A stretch of DNA of 64,000 nucleotides from Plantactinospora endophytica (GCF_016862915.1 NZ_BONW01000016.1:434001-498000), one strand, 5' to 3'; positions 26,736-35,954 are shown, numbered from the stretch's first letter. Notes: generated from the letters alone by a model not told the origin. Program-made: numbers and translations.

Positions 26736-26752
26736 TCCGGGGTACCGACCCT

Positions 26753-26787
26753 CGACCGGCCACGGTGGCGTCCACCGTGGCCGGTCG
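26753..26787 (+). terminator. Strong terminator after the synthetase gene
   Basis: Perfect 16-bp arms CGACCGGCCACGGTGG (26753-26768) and CCACCGTGGCCGGTCG (26772-26787) around a 3-nt loop, followed by TTCGTCTT. Confidence 0.85.
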
Positions 26788-26815
26788 TTCGTCTTCCGGT
26801 GCTGGTCGAAGCGTG

Positions 26816-26860
26816 TTGACAGTCGATACCTAACGGTTAAGCTCTAACCGTTATGTATCG
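26816..26860 (+). promoter_or_regulatory. Promoter with an overlapping near-perfect 37-bp palindromic operator
   Basis: TTGACA (26816-26821), a 16-bp spacer and TAAGCT (26838-26843) form a good sigma-70-type promoter. Overlaid on the -10 is TAACGGTTA (26831-26839)/TAACCGTTA (26845-26853), extended outward by CGATAC (26824-26829)/GTATCG (26855-26860) with one mismatched pair between. This is a typical TetR/MarR/GntR-sized operator and would repress the glycosyltransferase gene. No regulator gene is adjacent. Confidence 0.8.
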
Positions 26861-26917
26861 GCGGAACGGTCCCGCGTTCGCGGGTGCTCGGCCCCGCCGC
26901 CAGGGGAGGGACGATCC

Positions 26918-28477
26918 ATGACCGAACAAGCCGTCCGGCCGGCCGCGACAGTCGCGCCGCCGGGCGTACCCGGAAGGAGCCCGACCGACGACGGCGGGCG
27001 CGCCGCGCTCGCCCCGATCGCCTGGCGTCCGCTCGGCGTCGTCGCCGGGCTGGTCGCCGCGCTGCTGCTGACGACCAACAGCGGCTACGGCTACCACCGC
27101 GACGAGCTCTACTTCCTGATGCTCCGACCGGACTGGGGCTACCGGGACCAGCCGCCGCTCACCCCGGCGATCGCCCGGCTGGCCGACACCCTCTTCGGCG
27201 GTTCGCTCTGGGGCCTGCGGGTGCCGGCCACCCTCTTCGTGCTGGCGGCCCTGCTGCTGGCCGCCCTGCTCGCCCGCGAACTCGGCGGCGGCGCGCTGGC
27301 GCAGACGCTCGCCGCGCTCGGCCTCGGCACCGGCGCGGCCACCCTGATCTTCGGGCACGTGCTGCTGACCGCCGGCCCCGACCTGGTGGTCTGGCTCGGC
27401 ATCGTGCTCTGCGCCGCCCGGGCCCTGCTGCGCGACCAGCCGCGCTGGTGGCTGGCGGCCGGGGCGGTGCTCGGGGTCGGGCTCTACAACAAACTGCTCG
27501 TCGTACTGCTGCTGGTCGGCCTCGGCGCCGGCCTGCTCGCCGTCGGCCCGCGCCGGGTACTGGCCAGTCGCTGGCTCTGGGCCGGTGTGGCGCTCGCCCT
27601 GGTCGTCGGCGCGCCGAACCTCGTCTACCAGTTCACCCACGAACTGCCCCAGGCAGACATGGCCGGCGCGATCGCCGACAACAAGGGCGCCGAGTCCCGG
27701 AGCACCTTCGTGCCCTTCCAACTCCTGCTGATCGGGCCACCACTGGCGGCGGTCTGGCTCGCCGGCCTGGTCGGGCTGCTGCGCCGCCGGCCGTGGCGAC
27801 CGGTACGCGCACTCGCCGTCGCGTACCTGACGGTCTGCGTACTGGTGCTGGTCAGCGGTGGTCAGCCGTACTACACGTACGGGCTGCTCGGCGCGCTCTT
27901 CGCCGCCGGCTGCGTACTGCTGGAGGGGTGGCTCGGGCGGGGGCGTCGGCGGCTCCGGGCCACCCTGACCGGTACGGCGTTCCTGGCCAACGTGCTGGCG
28001 AGTGCGGTGATCGCCCTGCCGCTGCTGCCGGTCGGGATGCTCGGCGACTCCCCGGTGCCCGGGATCAACGTCACCGCGGCGGACTCGGTCGGCTGGCCCC
28101 GCTACGTCGACCAGGTGGTCCGGGCGTACGACGAACTGCCGCCCGCCGACCGGGCCGCGGCGGTGGTGCTGACGGCCAACTACGGCGAGGCCGGTGCGCT
28201 CACCCGGCTCGGCGCCGACCGGCTCCCGGCCATCTACAGTGGACACAATGAGCTGGGTTACTACGGCCCGCCACCGGAGTCGGCAACGGTGCTGGTCGGA
28301 GTCGGAATAGGCGAGCCCGACGAACTCGTGCGGTACTTCGGCGGTTGCCGGCTCGCCGCACGACTGGACAACGGCGTCGGCGTCGACAACGAGGAACAGG
28401 GCGTACCCGTCGTGGTGTGCCACCAGCGCCGACTGTCCTGGGCCGAGATGTGGCCCCGCATCCGGCACTTCGACTGA
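26918..28477 (+). CDS. Glycosyltransferase family 39-type membrane protein (ArnT/PMT-like)
   Basis: The 519-aa protein has about ten membrane helices. The first outer loop carries YGYHRDELYFL, where acidic residues match the catalytic DE motif of GT-C enzymes, then WGYRDQPPLTP. These are hallmarks of the GT39/PMT_2 family, which transfers sugars from polyprenyl-phosphate to lipid or protein acceptors on the outer membrane face. The C-terminal ~110 residues form an extracytoplasmic domain. GGGGAGGG precedes the ATG. Expression is probably controlled by the palindromic operator upstream. Confidence 0.87.
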   Translation: MTEQAVRPAATVAPPGVPGRSPTDDGGRAALAPIAWRPLGVVAGLVAALLLTTNSGYGYHRDELYFLMLRPDWGYRDQPPLTPAIARLADTLFGGSLWGLRVPATLFVLAALLLAALLARELGGGALAQTLAALGLGTGAATLIFGHVLLTAGPDLVVWLGIVLCAARALLRDQPRWWLAAGAVLGVGLYNKLLVVLLLVGLGAGLLAVGPRRVLASRWLWAGVALALVVGAPNLVYQFTHELPQADMAGAIADNKGAESRSTFVPFQLLLIGPPLAAVWLAGLVGLLRRRPWRPVRALAVAYLTVCVLVLVSGGQPYYTYGLLGALFAAGCVLLEGWLGRGRRRLRATLTGTAFLANVLASAVIALPLLPVGMLGDSPVPGINVTAADSVGWPRYVDQVVRAYDELPPADRAAAVVLTANYGEAGALTRLGADRLPAIYSGHNELGYYGPPPESATVLVGVGIGEPDELVRYFGGCRLAARLDNGVGVDNEEQGVPVVVCHQRRLSWAEMWPRIRHFD

Positions 28478-28671
28478 CCGTGGGCACGGCCCCGATGGCT
28501 CGGGACACTACCCGGGCGACGGTTCTGGTTTGATACGGCGGTAGCGGTGCGGATGCCACCGCACCGCCACCTTGCCGGTCGTTTGCCGCAAAGTCGTACC
28601 GTCCACATGGCAACCAGACAGCGGCAGGTCGCGTCTTGTCAGTTGTCGGTCCGGGATTGGGTCAGTGAGGG

Positions 28672-29700
28672 GTGCCGGTGCGAAGGCGACTACTGCTGCG
28701 TTCGTGCGTGCTCGTGATGGTCGCCGCCGCCGGTGCGGGTTGCAGCGCGTCGGATCCGGCGACGCAGACACCCGGTCTCGCTGCCCGGGACACCACCCTG
28801 ACCACGACGAAGCCGACCCGGCAGGACCTCGACAACCGGTTGAGCCTGGTCGGGAGGGTCACCATCAACCCGGTCTTCGGGGTGGTCGCCCCGGTCGCCG
28901 GGCAGGTCCGCTACCGCGACGTCGACGTGCCGGAGAGCACCCCGACGAAGCCGACCCGGGTGGCCAGCATCTGGGCCAAGGGCAAGTCGCACCGCGTCGA
29001 CGTACCGGCCGGTGCCGTCTTCGCCGGGCGACTCGTCGACGACCGGTCGAACGTCACCGTCGGGATGCCGGTGGTGTCGGCCAAGCGGATCGGGTACGGG
29101 CTGGTCGCCGAGATCGACGGCGCGCAGGCGTACCAGATCTCGGACTCGCTGGCGACCGTGCGGGCCCAGATCAAGAACGGGCCGGGGCCGTTCGCCTGCA
29201 AGGTCCTCGGCACCATCGCCGCGTTGCCGGCCGGGACGATCCCCGACCCGCCGGCCCCGGAGCCGTCGACCAACCCGTCCGCCGACCCGGCGGCGCAGGT
29301 CGCACCGGTCGGCCCGCCACCGGACCAGCGGCAGCCCGTCACGCCGTCGGAGCCGACCGGGATGCGTCTGGTCTGCACGGCCCCGTCGAGCGTCAAACTG
29401 ATCAACGGTGCCACCGCCACCCTCGAGGTGGTGACCGCTCGGGCCGAGAAGGCGCTGGTGCTTCCGGTGGAGGCGGTCGCCGGCCGGCAGGGCAGCGGCA
29501 AGGTGGACGTGGTCGGCCCGGACGGCAGCCGGGAGACCCGGGACGTGGTCCTCGGACTCAGCGACGGCAAGGTCGTGCAGATCAAGTCCGGGCTGACCGG
29601 AGACGAGACGGTCGCCCTACCGGGGCCGAACCTGCCGCCCGGAAAACCGGCCGAGCCGGGACAGCCCGGTGGGCCCGCCGACCCGATGGGCGGGAAATGA
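28672..29700 (+). CDS. Lipoprotein membrane-fusion-like adaptor of MacAB-type exporter
   Basis: The 342-aa protein starts with a Sec signal ending in GAGCS, a lipobox with Cys near residue 24. It is therefore probably anchored on the outer face of the membrane. It contains beta-barrel/lipoyl-like segments (GRVTINPVFGVVAPVAGQV, NGATATLEVVTARAEKALVL) as in HlyD-type adaptors, split by a Pro-rich linker about residues 188-226. The coiled coil is short or absent, as usual in Gram-positives. GTG at 28672 is used; another GTG two codons on is possible. It overlaps the ATPase as ATGA. Confidence 0.82.
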   Translation: MPVRRRLLLRSCVLVMVAAAGAGCSASDPATQTPGLAARDTTLTTTKPTRQDLDNRLSLVGRVTINPVFGVVAPVAGQVRYRDVDVPESTPTKPTRVASIWAKGKSHRVDVPAGAVFAGRLVDDRSNVTVGMPVVSAKRIGYGLVAEIDGAQAYQISDSLATVRAQIKNGPGPFACKVLGTIAALPAGTIPDPPAPEPSTNPSADPAAQVAPVGPPPDQRQPVTPSEPTGMRLVCTAPSSVKLINGATATLEVVTARAEKALVLPVEAVAGRQGSGKVDVVGPDGSRETRDVVLGLSDGKVVQIKSGLTGDETVALPGPNLPPGKPAEPGQPGGPADPMGGK

Positions 29701-30638
29701 CGGCACTGCTGGAACTGCACGGCATCACCAAGACGTTGAAGGGACAGCGCACGCCCCGGACGATCCTCGACGGCGTCGACCTGACCGTCGAGCCGGGCGA
29801 GAGCGTGGCGATCCTCGGCCGGTCCGGCTCCGGCAAGAGCACCCTGCTCAGCCTGATCGGCCTCTTCGACCGTCCGGACGGCGGCCGGTACCTGCTCGGC
29901 GGCCGGGACATCACCCGGCTCTCCGAACGCCGGGCGGCGGCGCTGCGCAGCGCCGAGTTCGGCTTCGTCTTCCAACGGTTCTTCCTGCTCAAGCACCTCA
30001 CCGCCGCGCAGAACGTGGCGATGGCGCTGGTCAACGGGCAGGGCTGGCTGCCCCGCCGCAAGCGCCGGGCCCGCACCATGGCGGCGCTCGACCAGGTCGG
30101 CATCGCCCACCTGGCAAAACACCGTCCGGCCCGGCTCTCCGGCGGCGAGCAGCAACGGGTGGCGGTGGCCCGGGCCCTGGTCCGGGAACCACGCCTGCTG
30201 CTCGCCGACGAGCCGACCGGCGCGCTGGACACCGAGACCGGAAACCTGGTGATCGAGGTGATGCGTGCGGCCACCGACCGGGGCTGCGGACTGATCCTGG
30301 TCACCCACGACCGGGACCACGCCAACAAGATGCAACGCGTGCTGCGGCTCACCGACGGGCTGCTCCAGCCGGTGGACGCCACTCCGGACGAGGCGTGGGC
30401 GCCGGCATCCGCGCCGGCCGGTGCCGTCGGATTCGAGGGGGACACCGAGTTGTCCGAAGGCGGTGCCGTCACCTCCGACGGCGACAGCGTTCCGACCACG
30501 ATCGACACCGTTCCCGCTGCGAGCGGCAACGGTCCGCCGCGAAGTGCGGCCGTCCCGTCCGGGGGCGGTCCGCAGGCGAGCGTGGCCGCCCCGTCCGGCG
30601 GCGGAGCGGTTGCCGAGCCGGACGAGGTCGTCCGGTGA
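29697..30638 (+). CDS. ABC transporter ATP-binding protein, MacB/LolD type
   Basis: This 313-aa ATPase has Walker A GRSGSGKST, signature LSGGEQQRVAVARAL, Walker B LLLADEPTGALD and H-loop LVTHDRDHAN. These are the pattern of the LolD/MacB mechanotransmission group. The catalytic domain ends near residue 225. A disordered Gly/Pro/Ser-rich tail of about 85 residues follows, with a repeated SAAVPSGGGP/VAAPSGGGA element. It sits between adaptor and permease genes with ATGA and TGATG overlaps. Confidence 0.93.
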   Translation: MTALLELHGITKTLKGQRTPRTILDGVDLTVEPGESVAILGRSGSGKSTLLSLIGLFDRPDGGRYLLGGRDITRLSERRAAALRSAEFGFVFQRFFLLKHLTAAQNVAMALVNGQGWLPRRKRRARTMAALDQVGIAHLAKHRPARLSGGEQQRVAVARALVREPRLLLADEPTGALDTETGNLVIEVMRAATDRGCGLILVTHDRDHANKMQRVLRLTDGLLQPVDATPDEAWAPASAPAGAVGFEGDTELSEGGAVTSDGDSVPTTIDTVPAASGNGPPRSAAVPSGGGPQASVAAPSGGGAVAEPDEVVR

Positions 30639-31954
30639 TGCGGCTCTCCGGGCGGTTCCGGTCCGCGCTGATCATCGGTGTCCAGGGCATCCGGGCCCGC
30701 AAGATGCGTACCTTCCTGTCGATGGTCAGCCTCTTCCTCGGGGTACTCGCCGTGGTGGTGGTGCAGGCCGGGGCCGAGACCCTCGAACAGGCCCGGCTCG
30801 CCGACCTCGAACTCCAGGTGGGCAAGGACGGCACCCGACAGGCGTACCTGCCGGGGAGCGGGAACAGCGTCCAGGTCAGCAACGACACTCTGCTCGGCCG
30901 TACGGACGGCGTCGCGATCGCCACCCGCCAGGCGATCGTGGGCGAGCCGGGAGTCGCACCGCTCAACCCGGGCGGCGCCCCGTTCGACCAGCCCGGCGGG
31001 TACGGGCCGGGCAGCGGCGGGATGTACTGCGACCAGTACGGCTGCCGGCCGATGCCGCCGCCCGACGGCACCGAGGTGCCCGTACCCGGTCAGGCGATCG
31101 AACTGAGCCTGAGTTCGCTGACCGGTGACATCCGCCGGTTCAAACCCTTCCGGCGGGTCTCCGGAGAGTGGCTGGACTTCACCTCGGCGCCGTCCCTGGC
31201 CCCCCGACTGGTGCTCAACCTGGCGGCGGCGAAGGGCTTCAACCAGCACCAGGTGCCGGCCCGGCTACGGTTCGACGGGGCGACCGCCAACCCGACGCCG
31301 CAGATCATCGGCGTGGTCGACGACGGCATCCCGCATCCGACGGCGTACTCCCGGGCCGACGAACTCGCGAACTGGACGCCCCCGGCGGCCGGCACCGGCG
31401 ACTACGGTCCGGGACTCCAGGTGATGATGGCCCCGGCGGCGGGCGAACTGGAGCGGTTGCTGGTGCTGCGGCTCGTCGCGACCGGAATACCGGAGGGCGA
31501 GATCCGGTTCGAGACGATCCAGGCCCGCAAGGACATCGCCCGGGACCTGGCGCTGATCCGCTGGATCTTCCTCGGGATGGCGAGTCTGGTCCTGCTGATC
31601 GGGGTCGCCGGAATCCTCAACGTCGGGCTGGCCACCGTGGGGGAGCGGGTCGAGGAGTTCGCGCTGCGCCGAGCGGTCGGCACCTCCCGGATGCTGCTGG
31701 CCGGAATCGTCCTCGCCGAGACCCTGCTGACCGGGCTGCTCACCGCCGCCGCCGCGATCGCGGTGTCGGCACTCGGGCTGAGCGCGGCCGGCAGCCTCTT
31801 CGCCGGCCAGGCGCCGTTCCTGGTGGACATGGTCTTCCCCTGGCGGGCGGGGGTCGCCGGTGTCATCGCCGGCCTGGTGGCCGGACTGCTCGGCGGTCTC
31901 ATCCCGGCGATCCGGGCCGCCCGGATCCCGATCGCCACCGTCATGCGGGCCTGA
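30638..31954 (+). CDS. MacB/FtsX-type ABC permease
   Basis: The 438-aa protein has one N-terminal membrane helix (residues about 25-45). A large outer domain follows (about 50-300), including a Gly/Pro/Tyr-rich loop with two Cys. Three C-terminal helices, with GVAGILNVGLATVGERVEEF and LRRAVGTSRMLLAGIV, complete the FtsX/MacB topology. With its adaptor and ATPase it should export or extract an unknown compound or protein at the cell surface. It starts on the last base of the ATPase stop. Confidence 0.9.
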   Translation: MRLSGRFRSALIIGVQGIRARKMRTFLSMVSLFLGVLAVVVVQAGAETLEQARLADLELQVGKDGTRQAYLPGSGNSVQVSNDTLLGRTDGVAIATRQAIVGEPGVAPLNPGGAPFDQPGGYGPGSGGMYCDQYGCRPMPPPDGTEVPVPGQAIELSLSSLTGDIRRFKPFRRVSGEWLDFTSAPSLAPRLVLNLAAAKGFNQHQVPARLRFDGATANPTPQIIGVVDDGIPHPTAYSRADELANWTPPAAGTGDYGPGLQVMMAPAAGELERLLVLRLVATGIPEGEIRFETIQARKDIARDLALIRWIFLGMASLVLLIGVAGILNVGLATVGERVEEFALRRAVGTSRMLLAGIVLAETLLTGLLTAAAAIAVSALGLSAAGSLFAGQAPFLVDMVFPWRAGVAGVIAGLVAGLLGGLIPAIRAARIPIATVMRA

Positions 31955-32252
31955 CCACTCCCCGCTACCAGACGAGGCCGCCACCGCCTGGCGTACGCCG
32001 ATCCCGAAGCGGCCCTGCGCAACCGTTAGTCCGCTTCTTGTCCGCTCTCGCCCGGTTGCGACCCGTATCCGTGCGCTTCCGCCCCGGGGCGGACGGTCCG
32101 CCAACTGTCTACCCGACAGGGGCTCGACCGGGGAAGGAGAGATTCCTTCTCGCTCGGCGGCATGTCCGGCGCCCGGCCGGGAACGGCACACCCGCCGGTA
32201 CCGGCCCAGCCCGGTCGACCGGCAGGACGACCCGTCGGCGAGGGTGGTGGGG

Positions 32253-32720
32253 ATGAGCGCGAAGAAGCGACCGGTGGACCAGGACGCGGGTGCCCAACTC
32301 GGGCCGACCGGGCGACCGGACGGCGGTCCGACAGGGCCGGACGGGGCGAACCGTGGCCCGCAGTCGGTCCAGCCGTGGGGGACCACCGGCGGCACCGAGG
32401 ACCGGGACGCGCCCTGGGGCGAGGCCGGGAACTCGCCGCTGGACGAGGGGAGCGAGGAGACCGGCCTCCCGCCCGCCCGCCGTGGTGAACGGCGTGCCGA
32501 CGAGCAGCAGTCCCAACCGTGGACGCCCGGCGCGGGCAAGCACGGGTTCGGTCCGGTCGAGCCGACCCGTACCCCGGAAGCGGGCCCGGGTGGAGCGCCG
32601 TCGGACCCGGGTCCGGGCCGCCGGTTGTTCCCCGACGACACGGCGCTCGACGACCTCCGGAACAATCCGCTGGAGGAGGAGACAGGCATGCACTCCGAAG
32701 GTGTCAGCCGGCACGAGTAA
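32253..32720 (+). CDS. Hypothetical hydrophilic disordered protein
   Basis: The frame gives 155 residues rich in Gly, Pro, Glu, Asp and Arg, with repeated QPW/APWGE motifs and no hydrophobic core. It is unlikely to fold on its own. The ATG at 32253 has a GGTGGTGGGG stretch upstream. I know no family. The coding assignment rests on frame length and codon-position GC, so it may be wrong. It is convergent with the ferredoxin gene. Confidence 0.5.
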   Translation: MSAKKRPVDQDAGAQLGPTGRPDGGPTGPDGANRGPQSVQPWGTTGGTEDRDAPWGEAGNSPLDEGSEETGLPPARRGERRADEQQSQPWTPGAGKHGFGPVEPTRTPEAGPGGAPSDPGPGRRLFPDDTALDDLRNNPLEEETGMHSEGVSRHE

Positions 32721-32758
32721 CGCCCCCGGCGCCGCGATCCGCCCCGGTTGCCGGAGGA

Positions 32759-32971
32759 TCAGGGCGTCGAGGTGGGCTCGGCGAGGGTCAGGGCCCGGCT
32801 GGGGCAGAGGTGCACCGCCTCGCGTACCCGGTCGATCGTCTCCTCGTCCTCCGGAGCGCCGTCGATGACGACCACCGTGCCGTCGTCGTCGCTCTGGTCG
32901 AACACGGCGGGCTCGGTGAGCACGCACTGGCCGGCCCCGACACAGCGGTCCAGGTCCGCCGTTATCCGCAT
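32759..32971 (-). CDS. [3Fe-4S] ferredoxin partner of the P450
   Basis: The 70-aa protein begins MRITADLDRCVGAGQC. Ligands C10, C16 and C56 (CP motif) leave one position of the usual four without Cys, typical of [3Fe-4S] ferredoxins such as FdxD/SoyB types. These deliver electrons to actinomycete P450s. It starts 8 nt after the P450 stop, so co-translation is expected. Confidence 0.92.
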   Translation of the reverse strand: MRITADLDRCVGAGQCVLTEPAVFDQSDDDGTVVVIDGAPEDEETIDRVREAVHLCPSRALTLAEPTSTP

Positions 32972-32979
32972 CGCGTCTC

Positions 32980-34158
32980 CTACCAGGTGACCGGAAGGGA
33001 GTGCAGGCCGTAGACGTCGGAGTCGTCCTTGAAGGACAGCTCGTCGGCCGTCACGGCCAGCCTGAGTTCCGGGATTCGGCCGAAGAGGGTGTCGAAGACG
33101 ATCTGGAGTTCGACCCGGGCAAGGTTCTGGCCCAGGCACTGGTGGGCGCCGAAGCCGAACGCGACGTGGTGCCGGGCGGCACGCCCGATGTCGAAGGTGT
33201 CGCCGTCGGTGAACGCGGCCGGGTCGCGGTTCGCCACGTTGGCGAGGGTGATGACGCCCTCGCCGGCCCGGATCAGCACCCCGCCGAGCTCGACGTCCGC
33301 CACGGCGATCCGGGAGGTGACGTACTCGGCGATCGTGAAGTATCGCAGCAGTTCCTCGACGACCTGTGGCGTGACCGTCGGATCGGCCTTCAGCCCTGCC
33401 AGCGCCTCCGGCCGCTCCAGCAGCGTCATCGTGCCGAGGGAGATCATGTTTCCGGTGGTCTCGTGCCCGGCGAGCAGCAGCAGGAAGCCGAGTCCCGCCA
33501 GTTCCTCCTGATCGGCCCCCTTGGCCAACTGCCGGCTCAGCAGGTCCTCGGCCGGGTTCTTCGCCTTCTCCGCGATCAGTGTGGCCATGTATTCGCGGAT
33601 GTCGTTGGCCGCCGCGAATCGTTCCTGCGGCGGGACCGAGCGGAGCAGCAGCCTGGCCGAGCGGTCCTGGAAGAAGTCGTGCTCGGCGTACGGCACGCCG
33701 AGCAGTTCACAGATGACCAGCGACGGCACCGGCAGGGCCAACGCCGATACGAGGTCGGCCGGGCGCGGTCCGGCGAGCATGGCGTCGACGCGCTCGTCCA
33801 CGATCTGCTGGATCCGGGGGCGTAGCGCGTTCATCTGCTTGATGGTGAACTCGCCGACGACGGCACGCCGGGCCGCACCGTGCTCCGGTGGGTCGAGGCC
33901 GATCAGCGTCGGCCGTTCCGTGGCCCGGCGCGGCGGTCCGGGCGTCTGCAACGGGTAGCCCTCGCGTCGCCGGTCGGAACTGAACCGAGGGTCGGTGAGC
34001 ATGGTACGGATGTCGTCGAGGCGGCTCAGCGCCCAGGCCGACGAGCCGTCCGGGAGCCTCACCCGGGTCACCCGCTCCTGCCGTTGCAGTGCGACGTGCT
34101 CTGCCGGCGGCGCGTACGGGCAGGTGCGCTTCAGGGGAAGGGTCGGAGAAGCGGTCAT
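32980..34158 (-). CDS. Cytochrome P450
   Basis: The 392-aa soluble P450 shows the I-helix oxygen-activation motif LLLAGHETTGN, a K-helix EELLRYF region and the heme loop FGFGAHQCLG with proximal ligand C341. Length and motifs fit the CYP105-like class that hydroxylates small or xenobiotic molecules. The ATG at 34158 has GGGAG 8 nt upstream; an ATG five codons earlier lacks one. The dedicated ferredoxin follows. The oxidoreductase gene ends 114 bp upstream on the same strand, so it could be part of the same pathway. Confidence 0.94.
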   Translation of the reverse strand: MTASPTLPLKRTCPYAPPAEHVALQRQERVTRVRLPDGSSAWALSRLDDIRTMLTDPRFSSDRRREGYPLQTPGPPRRATERPTLIGLDPPEHGAARRAVVGEFTIKQMNALRPRIQQIVDERVDAMLAGPRPADLVSALALPVPSLVICELLGVPYAEHDFFQDRSARLLLRSVPPQERFAAANDIREYMATLIAEKAKNPAEDLLSRQLAKGADQEELAGLGFLLLLAGHETTGNMISLGTMTLLERPEALAGLKADPTVTPQVVEELLRYFTIAEYVTSRIAVADVELGGVLIRAGEGVITLANVANRDPAAFTDGDTFDIGRAARHHVAFGFGAHQCLGQNLARVELQIVFDTLFGRIPELRLAVTADELSFKDDSDVYGLHSLPVTW

Positions 34159-34272
34159 CGTGCCATCTCCCATCGCGAAGGATGACTAAGCAGACGAAGG
34201 TCTCCCAACCGGCAAGCGTACCGTGGTGGTGGCATACGACCGTCCACTTTGGCCAGTGCTGGAGCGGCCGGG

Positions 34273-35262
34273 TCAACTGGCCGGCGGATCGGCCGGGCCG
34301 GGGATGGTGAGGATGATGTTGCCGTACTTGCCGCGATCCAGGTGACGGTGCGCCTCGGCGATCCGCTCCAGCGGATAGCGGTCGGCGATGACCGGCCGGA
34401 TCCGACCGGCCGTCGCGAGTTCGGTGACGAGGGCGAGGTCACGACCCTTCTCCGCCGGCTTCCGCAGCCCGGTGAACGCGATGACGGCCTTCCGGCGACC
34501 GAACGCCGCCGTCCAGGGCATCTGGAACAGGATCGCCGCCGACGGCACGGTGCTGAGATAGATCCCATCCGGGTTGAGCACCCGCCGGCAGCGGCCGAAC
34601 GAACTCTTCCCGGCGGCGTCGAAGACGACGTCGTAGGTCTGACCGGCGCGGGTGAAGTCGTCCGTGGTGTGGTCGAGGACGGTGTCCGCGCCGAGGCTTC
34701 GGACCAGGTCGAGGTTGGCGGTGCCGCACACCCCGGTGACCCGCGCGCCGAAGTGCTTGGCGAGTTGCACGGCGGCGCTGCCGACACTGCCGGAGGCGCC
34801 GTTCACCAGGATCGTCTGGCCGGCGCCCAGCCTGGCCTTGTCGCGCAGGAACGCCAGCGCCGTCCCGTCGGCGAGGGCGACGACCTCGGCGAAGTCCAGA
34901 TCGGCCGGCTTGGCGGCGAGGGCGGCGTCCTGGTGCACCCGGACGTACTCGGCGTGTGCGCCGAAGTCGGGCCCGGTGACGCCGACGACCTCGTCGCCGA
35001 CCCGCAGCCGGGTCACGGCCGGCCCGACCGCCTCGACCACGCCGGCAAACTCGGATCCCAGCACCGGCCACTTCGGGCGGCGCAGGCCGAAGAAGAGTCG
35101 GGAGAATGCGGGCGAGCCGCGCCGGGCGGTGGCGTCGGTGACGCTGACGGTCGCGGCGTGTACCCGGATCAACACGTCCTCGGCGTCGGGGGTGGGTGTC
35201 GGGACGTCCTCGACCCGGACGACCTCGGCCGGACCGAACGTGCGGTAGACGGCGGCTCTCAT
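34273..35262 (-). CDS. NAD(P)-dependent MDR-family quinone oxidoreductase/alcohol dehydrogenase
   Basis: The 329-aa protein opens MRAAVYRTFGPAEVVRVEDV, carries a GSEFAGVVEAVG segment and the dinucleotide-binding NGASGSVGSAAVQLAK. This is the zinc-free quinone-reductase branch of medium-chain dehydrogenases. No structural-zinc Cys cluster is seen. The ATG overlaps the end of the XRE gene as ATGA, indicating one operon with the regulator and the membrane protein upstream. Confidence 0.9.
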   Translation of the reverse strand: MRAAVYRTFGPAEVVRVEDVPTPTPDAEDVLIRVHAATVSVTDATARRGSPAFSRLFFGLRRPKWPVLGSEFAGVVEAVGPAVTRLRVGDEVVGVTGPDFGAHAEYVRVHQDAALAAKPADLDFAEVVALADGTALAFLRDKARLGAGQTILVNGASGSVGSAAVQLAKHFGARVTGVCGTANLDLVRSLGADTVLDHTTDDFTRAGQTYDVVFDAAGKSSFGRCRRVLNPDGIYLSTVPSAAILFQMPWTAAFGRRKAVIAFTGLRKPAEKGRDLALVTELATAGRIRPVIADRYPLERIAEAHRHLDRGKYGNIILTIPGPADPPAS

Positions 35263-35492
35263 GGCTGCACACCTCCGGGGTTGGGGTACTGGAACACGTC
35301 GTCGAGCGGTACCCCGAAGACGTGGGCGATCTGGAAGGCCATCTCGAGCGAGGGGCTGTAACGCCCCTGCTCGATCGCGATGATCGTCTGGCGGGTCACC
35401 CCGATCCGCTCGGCGAGCTGCGCCTGGGTCATCTCGCCGGTGGCGAACCGGAGGGCGCGGATCGAGTTGGTGACCCTGGTTGGTTTGACCAC
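35259..35492 (-). CDS. Small XRE-type regulator
   Basis: The 77-aa protein consists almost only of a helix-turn-helix (MTQAQLAERIGVTRQTIIAI) and an EQGRYSPSLEMAFQIAHVFG helix pair. This is the YgzD/Cro-like compact form. Such regulators are usually encoded with a small membrane protein and autoregulate. Here the membrane protein gene lies 2 nt upstream and the oxidoreductase gene overlaps downstream. Confidence 0.92.
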   Translation of the reverse strand: MVKPTRVTNSIRALRFATGEMTQAQLAERIGVTRQTIIAIEQGRYSPSLEMAFQIAHVFGVPLDDVFQYPNPGGVQP

Positions 35493-35494
35493 GG

Positions 35495-35914
35495 CTAGAG
35501 ACCCCTGCGGTAGGCGACGAGCTTGACCACCGAGCCGACCACCGAGGAGGCGACGAACCCGAGGTAGAGCAGGTTCGCGATCCAGAAGTGGTCGGCCTCG
35601 AACAGGGCCAGGCCGAGCGCCGCCAGCGCGCTGGCCACCAGCAGTTGCTGGCCGATGCGCTCACCGAGTCGGTGGATCTCCCGGTCCCGGACGTCGCCGG
35701 AGTGGCTCTCGCTCGGCCGGGCGATCTCCACCGCGATGCGGGCGACGATCGACACGACGATCGAGATGCCGATGGTCAGCAGCAGCGTCGACACGTAGTG
35801 CACGTCGGAGACGGGTGTGCCGGCCAGTCGACCCAGCACGACCGCGAGGTAGCCGAGGTAGACCGCGACGGCGACCACCAGGGCGACCCAGGTGCCCTTT
35901 TCCTCGTACGACAT
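35495..35914 (-). CDS. Four-helix membrane protein (DUF2178-like)
   Basis: The 139-aa protein has four predicted membrane helices: WVALVVAVAVYLGYLAVVL, STLLLTIGISIVVSIVA, LLVASALAALGLALF and ANLLYLGFVASSVVGSVV. A charged RDREIHRLGERIGQQ turn sits in the middle. That turn and the XRE neighbour fit DUF2178-type proteins; function unknown. The ATG at 35914 is 41 nt downstream of a well-formed promoter -10. Confidence 0.82.
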   Translation of the reverse strand: MSYEEKGTWVALVVAVAVYLGYLAVVLGRLAGTPVSDVHYVSTLLLTIGISIVVSIVARIAVEIARPSESHSGDVRDREIHRLGERIGQQLLVASALAALGLALFEADHFWIANLLYLGFVASSVVGSVVKLVAYRRGL

Positions 35915-35954
35915 TGGCGTCACCTTCGAGAGGTAAAGAATTCTTGACATGTAG

